The position numbers and the translations under genes are program-made. A model generated the notes under the pieces. That model saw only the letters and a program-made list of their open reading frames with translations. It was not told the DNA's origin and did not search any database. A stretch of DNA of 24,173 bases from JBOFDK01 sp051650305 (GTDB lineage: Bacteria; Bacillota; Clostridia; Lachnospirales; Cellulosilyticaceae). Shown piece after piece: positions 14,488 to 22,992 of the stretch (within the stretch, counting starts at the first letter, position 1; every line of letters begins with the position of its first letter). The DNA lies in the NCBI GenBank assembly GCA_051650305.1, contig JBOFIT010000103.1, forward strand, positions 1 through 24,173, given 5' to 3'.

Positions 14488-15510
14488 ATGATACAGATCG
14501 GAGATTATGTTGTTCGTATTTCATACGATAGAGACGTTTTATTCAGAGTAATGGACATTAAACCTAATGGAGTCGTAAAGTTAAAAGGAATATCCTTTAG
14601 AATTATAGCGGATGCACCAATGGAAGATTTAGAATTAGCGGGAGGGATGCGATTCACCACAAAAGAAAGTCATGTAATGGAAAAGATAGAAGAGACTGTG
14701 AAGAAAATTGTAGCCGAGAAAAAAACACAGCAAGAGACGAGAAAGCCCATTCTTCAAAAGACAGGGAAGGTACTGCATATCGACGGCGATACGTTTTATC
14801 TGAATCTCTGTATGAAGTATTACGAAGTACTAGGTGTACCAGCAGTAGGTGAAAGTGTCCCAGAGCCACAACAACCTAAAAAAGTCGCAGAGCTGATACA
14901 AAAACACAATCCAGATATACTTGTTCTTACAGGTCATGATTCGTTAAACAAAAATTATAAAGATATTAATGATGTAAATGAATACAAACACTCGAAGTAT
15001 TTTATTGAAGCAGTCCAAGAAGCACGAAGAGCTCGTTCTACAAACAAGTCTTTGATTATATTCGCAGGAGCATGTCAGTCGTATTTTGAGGGTTTATTAG
15101 AAGCAGGCGCAGATTATGCAGCTTCTCCAAAGAGAGTGCTTATCCATGCACTAGATCCAGTATTTATCGTCGAACGCATCGCGTATTGTCCTATCTACCA
15201 AGTACTACCTATTGAACAAGCCATAAAAAATACAATTACCCAGTTTAAGGGCTTAGGGGGCTATGAAATTCTAGGAGTAGCAAGGAAAGGTGGACCTGTC
15301 AGCGATCTAAGTGTTGAAGAGGAGCAAAGAGAAAATAAGCTCGGAAGGTTCGAAGAAGAGACATTGGAACTGAGTGAGGAGCAATTAGATGAAGAGTTGG
15401 AGAAGCCTATATTTGAAGATGCTTATTATAGAGATATGATGGAAGAGAATGTGGCAAATTATGTAGGTAATGCCATGCCCTATCATATGGTAAGGAGGAG
15501 AGGCCAATAA
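14488..15510 (+). CDS. yabG: Sporulation-specific protease YabG
   Basis: A 340-residue YabG homologue (peptidase family U57). The N-terminus IQIGDYVVRISYDRDVLFRV matches the usual family start. The central core has GKVLHIDGDTFYLNLCMKYY, DILVLTGHDSLN (H and D near 150), SKYFIEAVQEARR, LIIFAGACQSYFEGLLEAGAD (C near 195) and ASPKRVLIHALDPV. YabG is made in the mother cell late in sporulation and trims coat and morphogenetic proteins, and in Clostridioides germination proteases. GGAGGG at 14478-14483 points to the ATG at 14488; an in-frame GTG at 14476 overlaps it and is less likely. The acidic tail (about 280-320, Glu-rich) is a local feature. It is followed by a SPOCS-LysM gene, the common clostridial order. 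Confidence 0.92.
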   Translation: MIQIGDYVVRISYDRDVLFRVMDIKPNGVVKLKGISFRIIADAPMEDLELAGGMRFTTKESHVMEKIEETVKKIVAEKKTQQETRKPILQKTGKVLHIDGDTFYLNLCMKYYEVLGVPAVGESVPEPQQPKKVAELIQKHNPDILVLTGHDSLNKNYKDINDVNEYKHSKYFIEAVQEARRARSTNKSLIIFAGACQSYFEGLLEAGADYAASPKRVLIHALDPVFIVERIAYCPIYQVLPIEQAIKNTITQFKGLGGYEILGVARKGGPVSDLSVEEEQRENKLGRFEEETLELSEEQLDEELEKPIFEDAYYRDMMEENVANYVGNAMPYHMVRRRGQ

Positions 15511-15528
15511 GTCGGGGCCTCTCCTTTT
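15497..15528 (+). terminator. Terminator of yabG
   Basis: GGAGAGGCC (15497-15505) pairs with GGCCTCTCC (15516-15524), then TTTT. The yabG stop codon (15508-15510) lies in the loop. The T-run is short. Confidence 0.75.
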
Positions 15529-15644
15529 GTGGTGGAGAAAAAAAGAAATCCTGAGAAGTGGGGAGAATTTCGGAAAAAAAGCATAAAGGACAGGGGTAAA
15601 GAATATATATGAATTAGAAAGTTAGTCCAATTTAAATGCGTCAG

Positions 15645-15673
15645 TCATAATGCATCGGCTATACTCATACATT
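15645..15673 (+). promoter_or_regulatory. Sigma-E-like promoter of SPOCS-LysM gene
   Basis: TCATAAT (15645-15651) and CATACATT (15666-15673) are 14 bp apart. The -10 is a full match to the sigma-E form CATACAnT and the -35 is close to the ATATT-type box. The start codon follows about 30 bp later, fitting mother-cell expression of a coat protein. Confidence 0.6.
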
Positions 15674-15706
15674 TGTATAAGAAGTTAAGAATAGGGGGAA
15701 ATGAGA

Positions 15707-17299
15707 ATGCCAGTAGAACTCATGAGGAAAGAAGTAGAGCTTATAAAGAAACCAATTCAATTAAACGAGATGACAAGACAAGAAACAGTACAAACTGTCA
15801 AAGAACGTGACCTTATCGTACCAGATGGTAAGCCAGATATGCAGCGTGTGATGTACTTAGATGGCAATATGAGCATCGACCAAGTAGATGTTCAAGATGA
15901 TCGTGTGGTTTATAAAGGTCAAGTAGACGTAACGATCTTATACTTACCAGAAAAAAGTGGCGAAGAAGTTTATAGTATGAGAGGAAGCATTCCACTAGAA
16001 GACTTTATCATTATTGAGGGCATCGACCCAAGTCAAAAAGTAGAATTAGATTATAACATTGAGCATATGCACTGGAATATTCTTAACGAAAGAAAAATCA
16101 ACGTTAAGTCAATCATTCAAGTGAGAGTAGCTAGCACAAAACCAAAGGAAACAGTCATCGTTACAGGTACAGAAGGACTTAATAGTGCACAAACACGCAC
16201 AAAAGCTATTGATATCGTGCAGCCAGCTAAGTCAGGTCAAGATAACATTATGGTTAAGGACGAACTGACAATTATGCAAGGCAAAGATAGCATTGGCGAA
16301 ATCCTTAAAATGAACACAAGTATCAAAGAAGAACAAATCAAACGTACAGACACAGAAATCCTGTATAATGGCATCATTGAACTGAATACACTTTATAAAG
16401 GTCAAAGTGATGAAAGACCACTTCAAGTCATTACACATCGTATCCCATTTTCAGGAGCATTGGATGTGATTAAAGATGACGAAGAAATGTACTGGAATTG
16501 TGATTTAGAAGTGAAGCCAACCTTTGTACAAATCCAGCCAGACTTTGACGGTGAAGACCGTATCATTGAAATCGAATGCATGATTGGTAGCAAGTATAAT
16601 ACCTTTAATAAATTAGTAGAGGAAGTCGTAGACGATATTTACTGCCCAGGCAAGAAAATAGAGATGGCAAACAAAGATGAAGAGTACATGAACCTCGTGG
16701 TACGTGGTAATACCCGTATGCCTAAAAAAGAAGTCATGAACTTAGCTGGTGCAGCACCTGAAGCAGATAAAATCTTCAGCGTGAAGCTTACACCTGTCAT
16801 TGATGAAAAAGAAGTGCAAAATGATAAGCTTATCATTCGTGGTATGATGGAAACAAAAATCATCTACTTAGGTAATGAAGAAACGAGCCAAGTAGAAGAA
16901 GCCATCGATATGTTACCTTTCGTCCAAGAAATTGCTTTACCAGGTGCAACAAAGAGCAATTATATCGAGACAGATGTAAGAGCAAAAGACATCAACGTAT
17001 CACCTTACAATAAGACAGATATGTTGGTAGAGTATGTGCTTGAATGTGTGGTAGATGTCTATAGAAAAGACCAACTACATACGATTACAGGCATTGAAGC
17101 TAATGATATGGTGAAAGAAGAAATGAATGCTTACCCAAGTATCACTGTTTATGTAGTAAGAAAAGGCGATACACTTTGGGATATTGCAAAGCGTTTCAAT
17201 ACAACAGTAGGTGATATTGCTGAAATCAATGAATTGGATGTAGCAGGCAATATCAGCCCACTTCAAAAATTAATCGTCCTTAAAAAGACAAAATTCTAA
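15707..17299 (+). CDS. SPOCS (DUF3794) and LysM protein, spore coat/cortex morphogenesis
   Basis: A 530-residue protein with repeated SPOCS/DUF3794 beta-domains and one C-terminal LysM. The first SPOCS block has ERDLIVPDGKPDMQRVMYLDGN (near 35-55) and VVYKGQVDVTILYLPE. A second starts near residue 180 (KDELTIMQGKDSIGEIL), and a third lies near 345-440. LysM at about 480-525 reads VVRKGDTLWDIAKRFNTTVG with NELDVAGNISPLQKL. The domain order resembles SpoVID/SafA-type coat morphogenetic proteins, with LysM probably binding cortex or other spore glycan. There is no signal peptide, consistent with mother-cell cytoplasm. GGGGG at 15694-15698 is spaced 8 bp from the ATG at 15707; another ATG at 15701 is too close. 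A sigma-E-like promoter and a strong terminator bracket it. Confidence 0.9.
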   Translation: MPVELMRKEVELIKKPIQLNEMTRQETVQTVKERDLIVPDGKPDMQRVMYLDGNMSIDQVDVQDDRVVYKGQVDVTILYLPEKSGEEVYSMRGSIPLEDFIIIEGIDPSQKVELDYNIEHMHWNILNERKINVKSIIQVRVASTKPKETVIVTGTEGLNSAQTRTKAIDIVQPAKSGQDNIMVKDELTIMQGKDSIGEILKMNTSIKEEQIKRTDTEILYNGIIELNTLYKGQSDERPLQVITHRIPFSGALDVIKDDEEMYWNCDLEVKPTFVQIQPDFDGEDRIIEIECMIGSKYNTFNKLVEEVVDDIYCPGKKIEMANKDEEYMNLVVRGNTRMPKKEVMNLAGAAPEADKIFSVKLTPVIDEKEVQNDKLIIRGMMETKIIYLGNEETSQVEEAIDMLPFVQEIALPGATKSNYIETDVRAKDINVSPYNKTDMLVEYVLECVVDVYRKDQLHTITGIEANDMVKEEMNAYPSITVYVVRKGDTLWDIAKRFNTTVGDIAEINELDVAGNISPLQKLIVLKKTKF

Positions 17300-17308
17300 G
17301 AGAAATGT

Positions 17309-17342
17309 AGGCTACTCAATGGCAAATTGAGTAGCCTTTTTA
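17309..17342 (+). terminator. Terminator of SPOCS-LysM gene
   Basis: AGGCTACTCAAT (17309-17320) pairs perfectly with ATTGAGTAGCCT (17326-17337) around a 5-nt loop, followed by Ts. Confidence 0.92.
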
Positions 17343-17377
17343 AAATGTGCTTTTTGTATACATGAAATACAGATTTC

Positions 17378-17407
17378 TTGACTAAGTCTTTTCTAGGAGG
17401 GTATAAT
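17378..17407 (+). promoter_or_regulatory. Sigma-A-type promoter for ispE operon
   Basis: TTGACT (17378-17383) and TATAAT (17402-17407) have an 18-bp spacer, 34 bp upstream of ispE. Confidence 0.75.
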
Positions 17408-17441
17408 ATAAGATAAGATTAATCAATTAAGGAGTTCGCGT

Positions 17442-18359
17442 ATGCACACAATTGTACTGAAAGCAAGAGGGAAAATTAATTTAACACTTGATGTTATAGG
17501 TAAAAGACCAAACGGCTATCATGATCTTAGGATGATCATGCAGACTATTAATCTCTATGACACAATCAAAATTAAAAAGACCAAAACTCCTGGGATTCGT
17601 ATTAACAACAATCTAGCATGGTTGCCAAAAGATGACCGAAATATCACGTATAAGGCGGCACAACTCTTTCTAGAAGAAACAGGTATTGAAAGTGGCATTT
17701 ATATTGATATCGTGAAGCGTATACCAGTAGCGGCAGGGCTAGCAGGGGGCAGTAGTGATGCAGCTGCAGTACTTGTGGGCATGAATAAGTTATTTGATAC
17801 GGAGTTTTCCAAGAAGCAGCTTATGGACATGGGCTTAAAGATAGGGGCTGATGTACCATTTTGTATACTAAGAGGAACGGCGTTAGCAGAGGGTATCGGT
17901 GAAGAACTTACCAAGCTTAAGTCAGTGCCTTACACACACATTTTATTAGCTAAACCAAATATCAGTGTATCGACAGCTAGTGTTTATAAAGCTTTAAAAG
18001 TGAACGAGATTAAGGAGCACCCTTTAACGGACCAAGTCGTTCATGCGATTCAGACACAAGATATGGATTTTGTTGTACACAATATGAGAAATGTGCTAGA
18101 AGATGTAACGATAGCTATGCATCCAGAGATTGAAAAGATAAAAGAAGGGATGCTTCAAAAAGGTGCCACAGGAACCATGATGAGTGGTAGTGGGCCTACA
18201 GTATTTGGGGTATTTGAAACAAAACAAAAAGCCATAGCAGCGGCACATTATTTTAGAGAGACCGTTGGTTTGAGAGAAGTACATGTGACAAGTACTTTTG
18301 TGAAGGACAAAGGAGAGGGGAGAAGATATGAAAGACGAATTAGCAAACATAAAAATTAA
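17442..18359 (+). CDS. ispE: 4-diphosphocytidyl-2-C-methyl-D-erythritol kinase
   Basis: A 305-residue GHMP kinase of the MEP isoprenoid pathway, phosphorylating the 2-hydroxyl of CDP-ME with ATP. ARGKINLTLDV (8-18) carries the catalytic K11, PNGYHDLRMIMQTI (23-36) the substrate block, PVAAGLAGGSSDAAA (95-109) the ATP glycine loop, IGADVPFC (134-141) the catalytic Asp, and SGSGPTVFGVF (about 247-257) the third GHMP motif. It is somewhat longer than the E. coli enzyme, by a basic tail. AAGGAG precedes the ATG. The final 32 bp overlap the start of the GntR gene, so the two form one operon from the promoter at 17378. Confidence 0.95.
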   Translation: MHTIVLKARGKINLTLDVIGKRPNGYHDLRMIMQTINLYDTIKIKKTKTPGIRINNNLAWLPKDDRNITYKAAQLFLEETGIESGIYIDIVKRIPVAAGLAGGSSDAAAVLVGMNKLFDTEFSKKQLMDMGLKIGADVPFCILRGTALAEGIGEELTKLKSVPYTHILLAKPNISVSTASVYKALKVNEIKEHPLTDQVVHAIQTQDMDFVVHNMRNVLEDVTIAMHPEIEKIKEGMLQKGATGTMMSGSGPTVFGVFETKQKAIAAAHYFRETVGLREVHVTSTFVKDKGEGRRYERRISKHKN

Positions 18360-19014
18360 CGAATATTTACCACTTCGTGATATAGTATTCCAAACCCTAA
18401 GAAAAGCCATCTTAACAGGGGAATTAGAACCAGGTGAACGCCTAATGGAGACTCAATTAGGTGAGAAACTAGGCGTAAGTCGTACACCTATTAGAGAAGC
18501 CATTCGTAAATTGGAATTAGAAGGCCTCGTCGTGATGGTACCAAGAAAAGGTGCACAAGTAGCACAGTTCACAGAAAAAGACATTAAAGATGTACTTGAA
18601 GTACGTGCAGCCCTTGAAGCATTAGCAGCAAAGCTTGCTTGTAAGCGTATGGATGACCGTTCATTCTTACGTCTACAACTCATCATCACAGAGTATGACT
18701 ATGCATCCCGTGAAAATGACATTGACACCATGATTCAAAAGGATATCGAATTCCATGAAGCTATCTTTAATGCCACAGGAAATGATAAGTTAAGTCAGTT
18801 CTTTAACAATATGCGTGAGCAAGTAGACCGTTATCGTATCGCCTATATTAAGAAAACAGACCATAACAACGTAATCGAAGAGCATCTAGAGATTCTAGCT
18901 GCCCTTAAAAATAGAGATGAAGCCTTATCATCAGAGTTAGCGACCAAACATATTGAAACCCAATGTGAGTCAATTATGCAAATCGTAAAAAACAAAGAAG
19001 CGAAGACCCAGTGA
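18328..19014 (+). CDS. GntR-family regulator, FCD (FadR-like) type
   Basis: A 228-residue DNA-binding regulator. The N-terminal winged helix (about 10-75) shows LRDIVFQTLRKAILTGELEP, GEKLGVSRTPIREAIRKLE and VVMVPRKGAQV. Residues about 85-220 form an FCD helical ligand domain with the usual metal-type ligands: EFHEAIFNATGN (His near 148), EEHLEILAAL and KHIETQ. The ligand, often a carboxylate, cannot be inferred. It starts inside ispE after GGAGAGGGGA. ispE-GntR linkage is common in Clostridia, and the regulator may simply hitchhike on this operon. The next gene (LacI) begins 42 bp later with no terminator, so it could be in the same transcript. Confidence 0.9.
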   Translation: MKDELANIKINEYLPLRDIVFQTLRKAILTGELEPGERLMETQLGEKLGVSRTPIREAIRKLELEGLVVMVPRKGAQVAQFTEKDIKDVLEVRAALEALAAKLACKRMDDRSFLRLQLIITEYDYASRENDIDTMIQKDIEFHEAIFNATGNDKLSQFFNNMREQVDRYRIAYIKKTDHNNVIEEHLEILAALKNRDEALSSELATKHIETQCESIMQIVKNKEAKTQ

Positions 19015-19056
19015 GACAAGCTTTAACGATAAAAGCAAAGTATGGAGGGGATTGCT

Positions 19057-20064
19057 GTGAATATTAAAGATATTGCAAGAATCTGCGGTGTGGGTGTAAG
19101 TACAGTATCACGCGTGCTCAATAATCATCCAGATGTCAAAAAGGAAACACGAGAGAAAATCCTTGAAGCAATGAAGACTTATAATTATATACCGAATAAT
19201 AGTGCACGTATCTTAAAGAGCAGTAACAATCATCAAATCGGCGTTTTGGTAAAAGGGGTATTCAACCCATTTTTCTCAGAAATGCTACAGATTATTGAAG
19301 AGCGTGTCCATGAGTATGGGTATTCCGTTATCTTACAGCACTATGACCATAAAGATGTTAATGATATGAGCGTTTTAGTATCCTTTATCAAAGAAAAGCG
19401 ACTTCCAGGTGTTATATGCTTGGGTGGTAATTTTGAAGGCATCAAACCAGAGCATTTTGAAAATCTAGACGTAAGTATCGTTCTTACTTCAGTAGACAAA
19501 AGTGTGGGTGGAGCAAGTGATGTCATATCAACTGTGAGTATTGATAATGAATATGCGGCTTATGAAGCTACCAAGTATCTTGTTCAAAGAGAACATAAGC
19601 ACATCGCCTTAATGTTAGGGGATGAGTATGATGCAGGGGTAGGAAATAAGCGTGCATTAGGATATATGAGAGCACTCGATGAAGCCAGGCTACCTATCGC
19701 TAAGGATTTGATACGCGTAGGTGGGTATAATTATGAGGAAGCTTATAAAGCGGCGAAAGCTTTGTTTGAAGAGCGACCAGAGGTCACGGGTTTATTTGCT
19801 ATCTCAGATGTGATGGCCATAGGTGCTTGTAAAGCTGCTTTAGATAGTGGACGTAGGGTGCCAGAGGATGTATCAATCATGGGATTTGATGGTATGGATA
19901 TCGGACGTTACTATAATCCTGCAATTACTACTATTCAACAACCACAAAAGCAAATGGCAACAGAAAGTATCAAATTACTTTTTGATTGTATCAATGGCAA
20001 GAGTCAGACAAAGCATATCATTTTACCCACAACATTGGTGGAACGCCAATCCTGTGCACAATAA
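19057..20064 (+). CDS. LacI-family transcriptional regulator
   Basis: A 335-residue LacI/GalR repressor. With the GTG start at 19057 the protein begins MNIKDIARICGVGVSTVSRV, the exact family beginning, and GGAGGGG (19044-19050) is 6 bp upstream. An ATG at 19042 would add five odd residues and contain the ribosome site. The HTH (1-21) and hinge NNSARILKSS (51-60) are followed by a sugar-binding-type core: QIGVLVKGVFNPFFSEML, YEATKYLVQREHKHIALMLG, GLFAISDVMAIGA, DVSIMGFDGMDIGRYYNPAITTIQQP. The effector is unknown. The convergent hexosaminidase locus beyond the terminator is a possible target, but only by proximity. Confidence 0.93.
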   Translation: MNIKDIARICGVGVSTVSRVLNNHPDVKKETREKILEAMKTYNYIPNNSARILKSSNNHQIGVLVKGVFNPFFSEMLQIIEERVHEYGYSVILQHYDHKDVNDMSVLVSFIKEKRLPGVICLGGNFEGIKPEHFENLDVSIVLTSVDKSVGGASDVISTVSIDNEYAAYEATKYLVQREHKHIALMLGDEYDAGVGNKRALGYMRALDEARLPIAKDLIRVGGYNYEEAYKAAKALFEERPEVTGLFAISDVMAIGACKAALDSGRRVPEDVSIMGFDGMDIGRYYNPAITTIQQPQKQMATESIKLLFDCINGKSQTKHIILPTTLVERQSCAQ

Positions 20065-20101
20065 AAAGCCGAGCATTAAACTGCTCGGCTTTTTATTGTG
20101 C
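20056..20101. terminator. Bidirectional terminator with 20-bp perfect stem
   Basis: Bases 20056-20075 are perfectly complementary to 20082-20101 around a 6-nt loop (TTAAAC). The G/C core is AGCCGAGCA/TGCTCGGCT, flanked by A and T runs. The LacI gene's stop codon (20062-20064) is inside the left arm. The right arm ends immediately before the minus-strand gene's stop codon (20102-20104). Confidence 0.93.
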
Positions 20102-20842
20102 TTATTTATGATATAGATGATTAAGTAATTCCAGTTGTTTACGCTGATTACATTCAGTATCATTAGCCCAAGAAAGTAATGAAAAGGCAAGAGTCGTACA
20201 AGCTACGATACAAGAGATAACGATAATCAGAGTGCCAATGATGGCTACATTGATAAAGGCTGTAAGGCCTATGTACGCTTGTATGTAAAGAAGTGTAGAG
20301 ATACCTACAGAAAGAATACTTAATGTTTGTAGACAACCAATGACAATGAGCATGGTTTTAATCGCTTGAAAACTTTTATATTTAGGAAGAATGCGTGCAG
20401 CTTTTAAAAGTTTTGGCTCAGGTGTTGAGATTGGTGGTACTGCTGTCGTTGGTTGACTTAGAAGTTCATCGCTAGCAGGTACCTCGGCTAGTGAAATGTC
20501 TGGTGAAGATACAACGTGGGTATAAGGTGTGAAAGTTTCAGTAGTGAGAGTTGCTGCTACTTCTTCAGTAGTAGGTGCTTCTAGAAGTTCTGGAGTTGGC
20601 TCAGGAGTAGGGAGTGTAGTTGGCTGTGGTGTAGGAGAGGTAGCAGATACATTTTTCTTAGTAGAAAGTGTGCTGCGTTTAGAAGTTTTAGCAAAGAATT
20701 GCATTGGATTAGTGGAAGAAAGTGGTGGCGGTGTAGTTGATTCTAGTTCTGGCATCATATCTGGGTCAAGTAAAGTGTTGCACTTAAAGCAAGTTCTATC
20801 TGTATCCTTGTTTGGAAAGCTACAACTTGGACAACGTTTCAT
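20102..20842 (-). CDS. Zinc-ribbon membrane protein with Pro/Thr-rich linker
   Basis: A 246-residue protein in three parts. Residues 1-25 form a zinc ribbon (C4-x2-C7 and C18-x2-C21, in MKRCPSCSF and RTCFKCNTL). Residues 26-155 are a low-complexity Pro/Thr/Ser/Glu linker with TPxPTP-type stretches. Residues about 158-226 contain two long hydrophobic helices (MLIVIGCLQTLSILSVGIST and INVAIIGTLIIVISCIVACT). The tail NQRKQLELLNHLYHK is charged. Ribbon and tail are probably both cytoplasmic. The architecture is common in Firmicutes but has no assigned role. AAGGGGG precedes the ATG. A promoter lies in the gap before it, and it converges on the LacI gene. Confidence 0.75.
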   Translation of the reverse strand: MKRCPSCSFPNKDTDRTCFKCNTLLDPDMMPELESTTPPPLSSTNPMQFFAKTSKRSTLSTKKNVSATSPTPQPTTLPTPEPTPELLEAPTTEEVAATLTTETFTPYTHVVSSPDISLAEVPASDELLSQPTTAVPPISTPEPKLLKAARILPKYKSFQAIKTMLIVIGCLQTLSILSVGISTLLYIQAYIGLTAFINVAIIGTLIIVISCIVACTTLAFSLLSWANDTECNQRKQLELLNHLYHK

Positions 20843-20883
20843 GGAAAAGCCCCCTTGAAAAGAAAATTTAACAATCTAACAAT

Positions 20884-20911
20884 ATTATACATAAAAATAT
20901 AAAAATTTCAA
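20884..20911 (-). promoter_or_regulatory. Sigma-A-type promoter for zinc-ribbon gene
   Basis: On the minus strand TTGAAA (20911-20906) and TATAAT (20889-20884) are 16 bp apart, 42 bp upstream of the start codon. Confidence 0.6.
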
Positions 20912-20920
20912 ATAAAAAAC

Positions 20921-20958
20921 AAAAAGGCTCATGCTAAGAAAGTAGCACGGGCCTTTTT
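20921..20958 (-). terminator. Terminator of GH20 gene
   Basis: AAAAAGGC (20921-20928) pairs with GCCTTTTT (20951-20958) and an upper stem TGCTA/TAGCA completes the hairpin, with one mismatch and one wobble between. The T-run serves the minus-strand hexosaminidase transcript. Confidence 0.8.
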
Positions 20959-20966
20959 GCTGTGGA

Positions 20967-22856
20967 CTAGATACCGTGTGAGAAGATGTTTTGGGTAGCT
21001 AGTGTGCAGTATTGATTGTGATTGATGATGTCATCATGATCGGTGTAGCGTGCCTTGAATGGTAGACGTTCTTCGTCTAGTTCTTCTAGGCGATCGACCC
21101 AACCGTTTAAGTAGGCATCGATACGGGAGATAGCTGTCTCACATCTAGCGATGATACCACCGAGGCGGATATCTAGTACTTCGAAGCCATGACCTTTGCA
21201 GTCTTTGTACCAGAGTGTGCGAAGGCTGTCTTTAAAGGCTTTGATATCTTGGGTGAGCATCGGGAAGATGTTTTCACTTAGGTTCTCCAGGCTACTGCGG
21301 TCGTTAGCAAGGTAAGCTTCACGGAGGATGCAGCCGATGTTTGCCTTAGTAGAGAGTACAGTGGCTAGTTTGCTATACATATCGAACATATGGAAGTACT
21401 GAGGTGAGTCTTTGGCGATACGTTCAAAGCGTTTAGCTAGTTCGGTATAGTGACCATAGAGGTCAGTATCCTGTGCGTAGTAATCGAAGGCACCTAGTAA
21501 AATGTCTTGGTAAAGGAAGTACTTAGATGGGTTCAGTGAACCTGTATTTGGAGAAGGTACACCTGGAATTTTATCTAAGTCTTGGATGTCCATGAAGTTT
21601 TCGACACTAAGACCTGTGAGGCATTCGGTACGTCGCTCTAACCATGCATCTTCTACTACTGGATGGTAGCAGTGTTCTGCGAAGAGGATGAGGCCTAGCA
21701 TAGTCACATCGATAGGTGCTTCATCCCCGTCATCTCCCCACATAGTAGCGAGAACTTCTGTAATACCGTACTTCTTACATGCAGTAAGGGCAGCGTTTGT
21801 GGTGATGAAAGTTTTGTCGTAGTGAGGAGCATAACCCATCCACTTCCATACACCACCGGCAAAGATAATTGGGTTGTTGAAGGTGCTGCGTTTATGGAAG
21901 GACATGGTGTAGAAGTCTTCTTCGAGATGATAGTAGTCCCAGTACACAAGGCTCATATTCTTTGGCACACTTGCAGCAATGGCTGGGTCTACTGTGGCAT
22001 TAAGATCGAATTGGTTGGCATGTGGGCCACTGCCACGAAGGAACATATCGTCCCACATCATAGGCTGAAGGTCGTACTTAGTGAGGAGTTCGTTTACTTT
22101 CTCAAGGTGCATAACCATCAGTTCGTTGTGATGCTTAAAGCCATTGGCTTCGATTGACTTGCCACGTCCTAAGTCGAAAGCTTCGTCCATGCCGATATGG
22201 ATACGGTTGGTGCGGAAGGTAGACTTAAGGGTAGAGAACATCGCTTCTAAGAAGGCATAGGTCTCAGGTGCATTTACTAGAAGCACATCAGCAGTATCTT
22301 GCATTTTTTGACCATAGTTCCACTTAAGTGTCTGCTTAAGGTGAGCTAAAGTCTGGATGCAAGGAATAAGCTCGATACCTAGATGATAAGCGTAGTCATC
22401 TAAATCTTTGAGTTCTTCTAAGGTATAAGCGCCACGTAAGTAACCAAAGTATGGATAGCCTGGTAGCTCATAAGTATCTTCTGTATAAAGCATACAGGTA
22501 GAGTGGCCCATTAAAGATAGCTTTACGAGAAGTTCCTTTACTTTTGCAGGCTTGTACACACTATTACGTGACACGTCTATCATGGCACCACAAGTAGGAA
22601 TAAGTGCTCGCTCGCTATAAGAAAAAGTATCTTGATCTTCACTTACAAATTGTAAGTAGAGACTTAAGGCACGGAAGAAATGATGTGGTTTTTGATAAGA
22701 GATGGTACATATGTCACCGCGACGAATTTCTAGACAGTGTTCTGAAGTAGCATCTAGCTTGTGTACTGCTACAGTATCATCTAGTTGAAACGGCATAAGT
22801 TTCTTGATGGCATCTAAGCCTTGTTGTAATTCTTGTAATTCCCCAGTTAATTGCAT
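20967..22856 (-). CDS. GH20 beta-N-acetylhexosaminidase, GcnA-like, cytoplasmic
   Basis: A 629-residue glycoside hydrolase family 20 enzyme that removes terminal beta-GlcNAc/GalNAc by substrate-assisted catalysis. An N-terminal alpha/beta domain (1-85) precedes the barrel. The barrel has MIDVSRNSVYKPAKVKELLV (92-111), LYTEDTYELPGYPYFGYLRG (123-142), a QTLAHL segment (168-173) and the catalytic pair D224-E225 in HIGMDEAFDLGRGK. WDDMF and MWGDDGDE are later sugar-contact blocks. Size and motifs resemble streptococcal GcnA, not secreted chitobiases. There is no signal peptide, so it acts on imported oligosaccharides. AGGAGG precedes the ATG. It has its own promoter and terminator, with no transporter adjacent. 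Confidence 0.9.
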   Translation of the reverse strand: MQLTGELQELQQGLDAIKKLMPFQLDDTVAVHKLDATSEHCLEIRRGDICTISYQKPHHFFRALSLYLQFVSEDQDTFSYSERALIPTCGAMIDVSRNSVYKPAKVKELLVKLSLMGHSTCMLYTEDTYELPGYPYFGYLRGAYTLEELKDLDDYAYHLGIELIPCIQTLAHLKQTLKWNYGQKMQDTADVLLVNAPETYAFLEAMFSTLKSTFRTNRIHIGMDEAFDLGRGKSIEANGFKHHNELMVMHLEKVNELLTKYDLQPMMWDDMFLRGSGPHANQFDLNATVDPAIAASVPKNMSLVYWDYYHLEEDFYTMSFHKRSTFNNPIIFAGGVWKWMGYAPHYDKTFITTNAALTACKKYGITEVLATMWGDDGDEAPIDVTMLGLILFAEHCYHPVVEDAWLERRTECLTGLSVENFMDIQDLDKIPGVPSPNTGSLNPSKYFLYQDILLGAFDYYAQDTDLYGHYTELAKRFERIAKDSPQYFHMFDMYSKLATVLSTKANIGCILREAYLANDRSSLENLSENIFPMLTQDIKAFKDSLRTLWYKDCKGHGFEVLDIRLGGIIARCETAISRIDAYLNGWVDRLEELDEERLPFKARYTDHDDIINHNQYCTLATQNIFSHGI

Positions 22857-22894
22857 GATTAGCCTCCTAAAATGTAAAATATATTACTTATTTT

Positions 22895-22923
22895 AATATA
22901 AAAAAACATTCTTTCATAGACAA
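22895..22923 (-). promoter_or_regulatory. Sigma-A-type promoter for GH20 gene
   Basis: On the minus strand TTGTCT (22923-22918) and TATATT (22900-22895) are 17 bp apart, about 38 bp before the start codon. Confidence 0.55.
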
Positions 22924-22992
22924 AACATACATAAATTTACAACGACTTAGAAATACTGGATATATATGTCTGGCAATGTAAAGGAGTAAGGT

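Noticed and set aside
18096..18410. 104-residue minus-strand reading frame across the ispE/GntR junction
   Set aside because: Antisense to two well-supported genes; Cys/Phe/His-rich composition typical of a shadow frame.
20529..20858. 109-residue plus-strand reading frame, Val/Gly/Ser-rich
   Set aside because: It is antisense to the Pro/Thr linker of the zinc-ribbon protein; its composition simply mirrors that low-complexity DNA.
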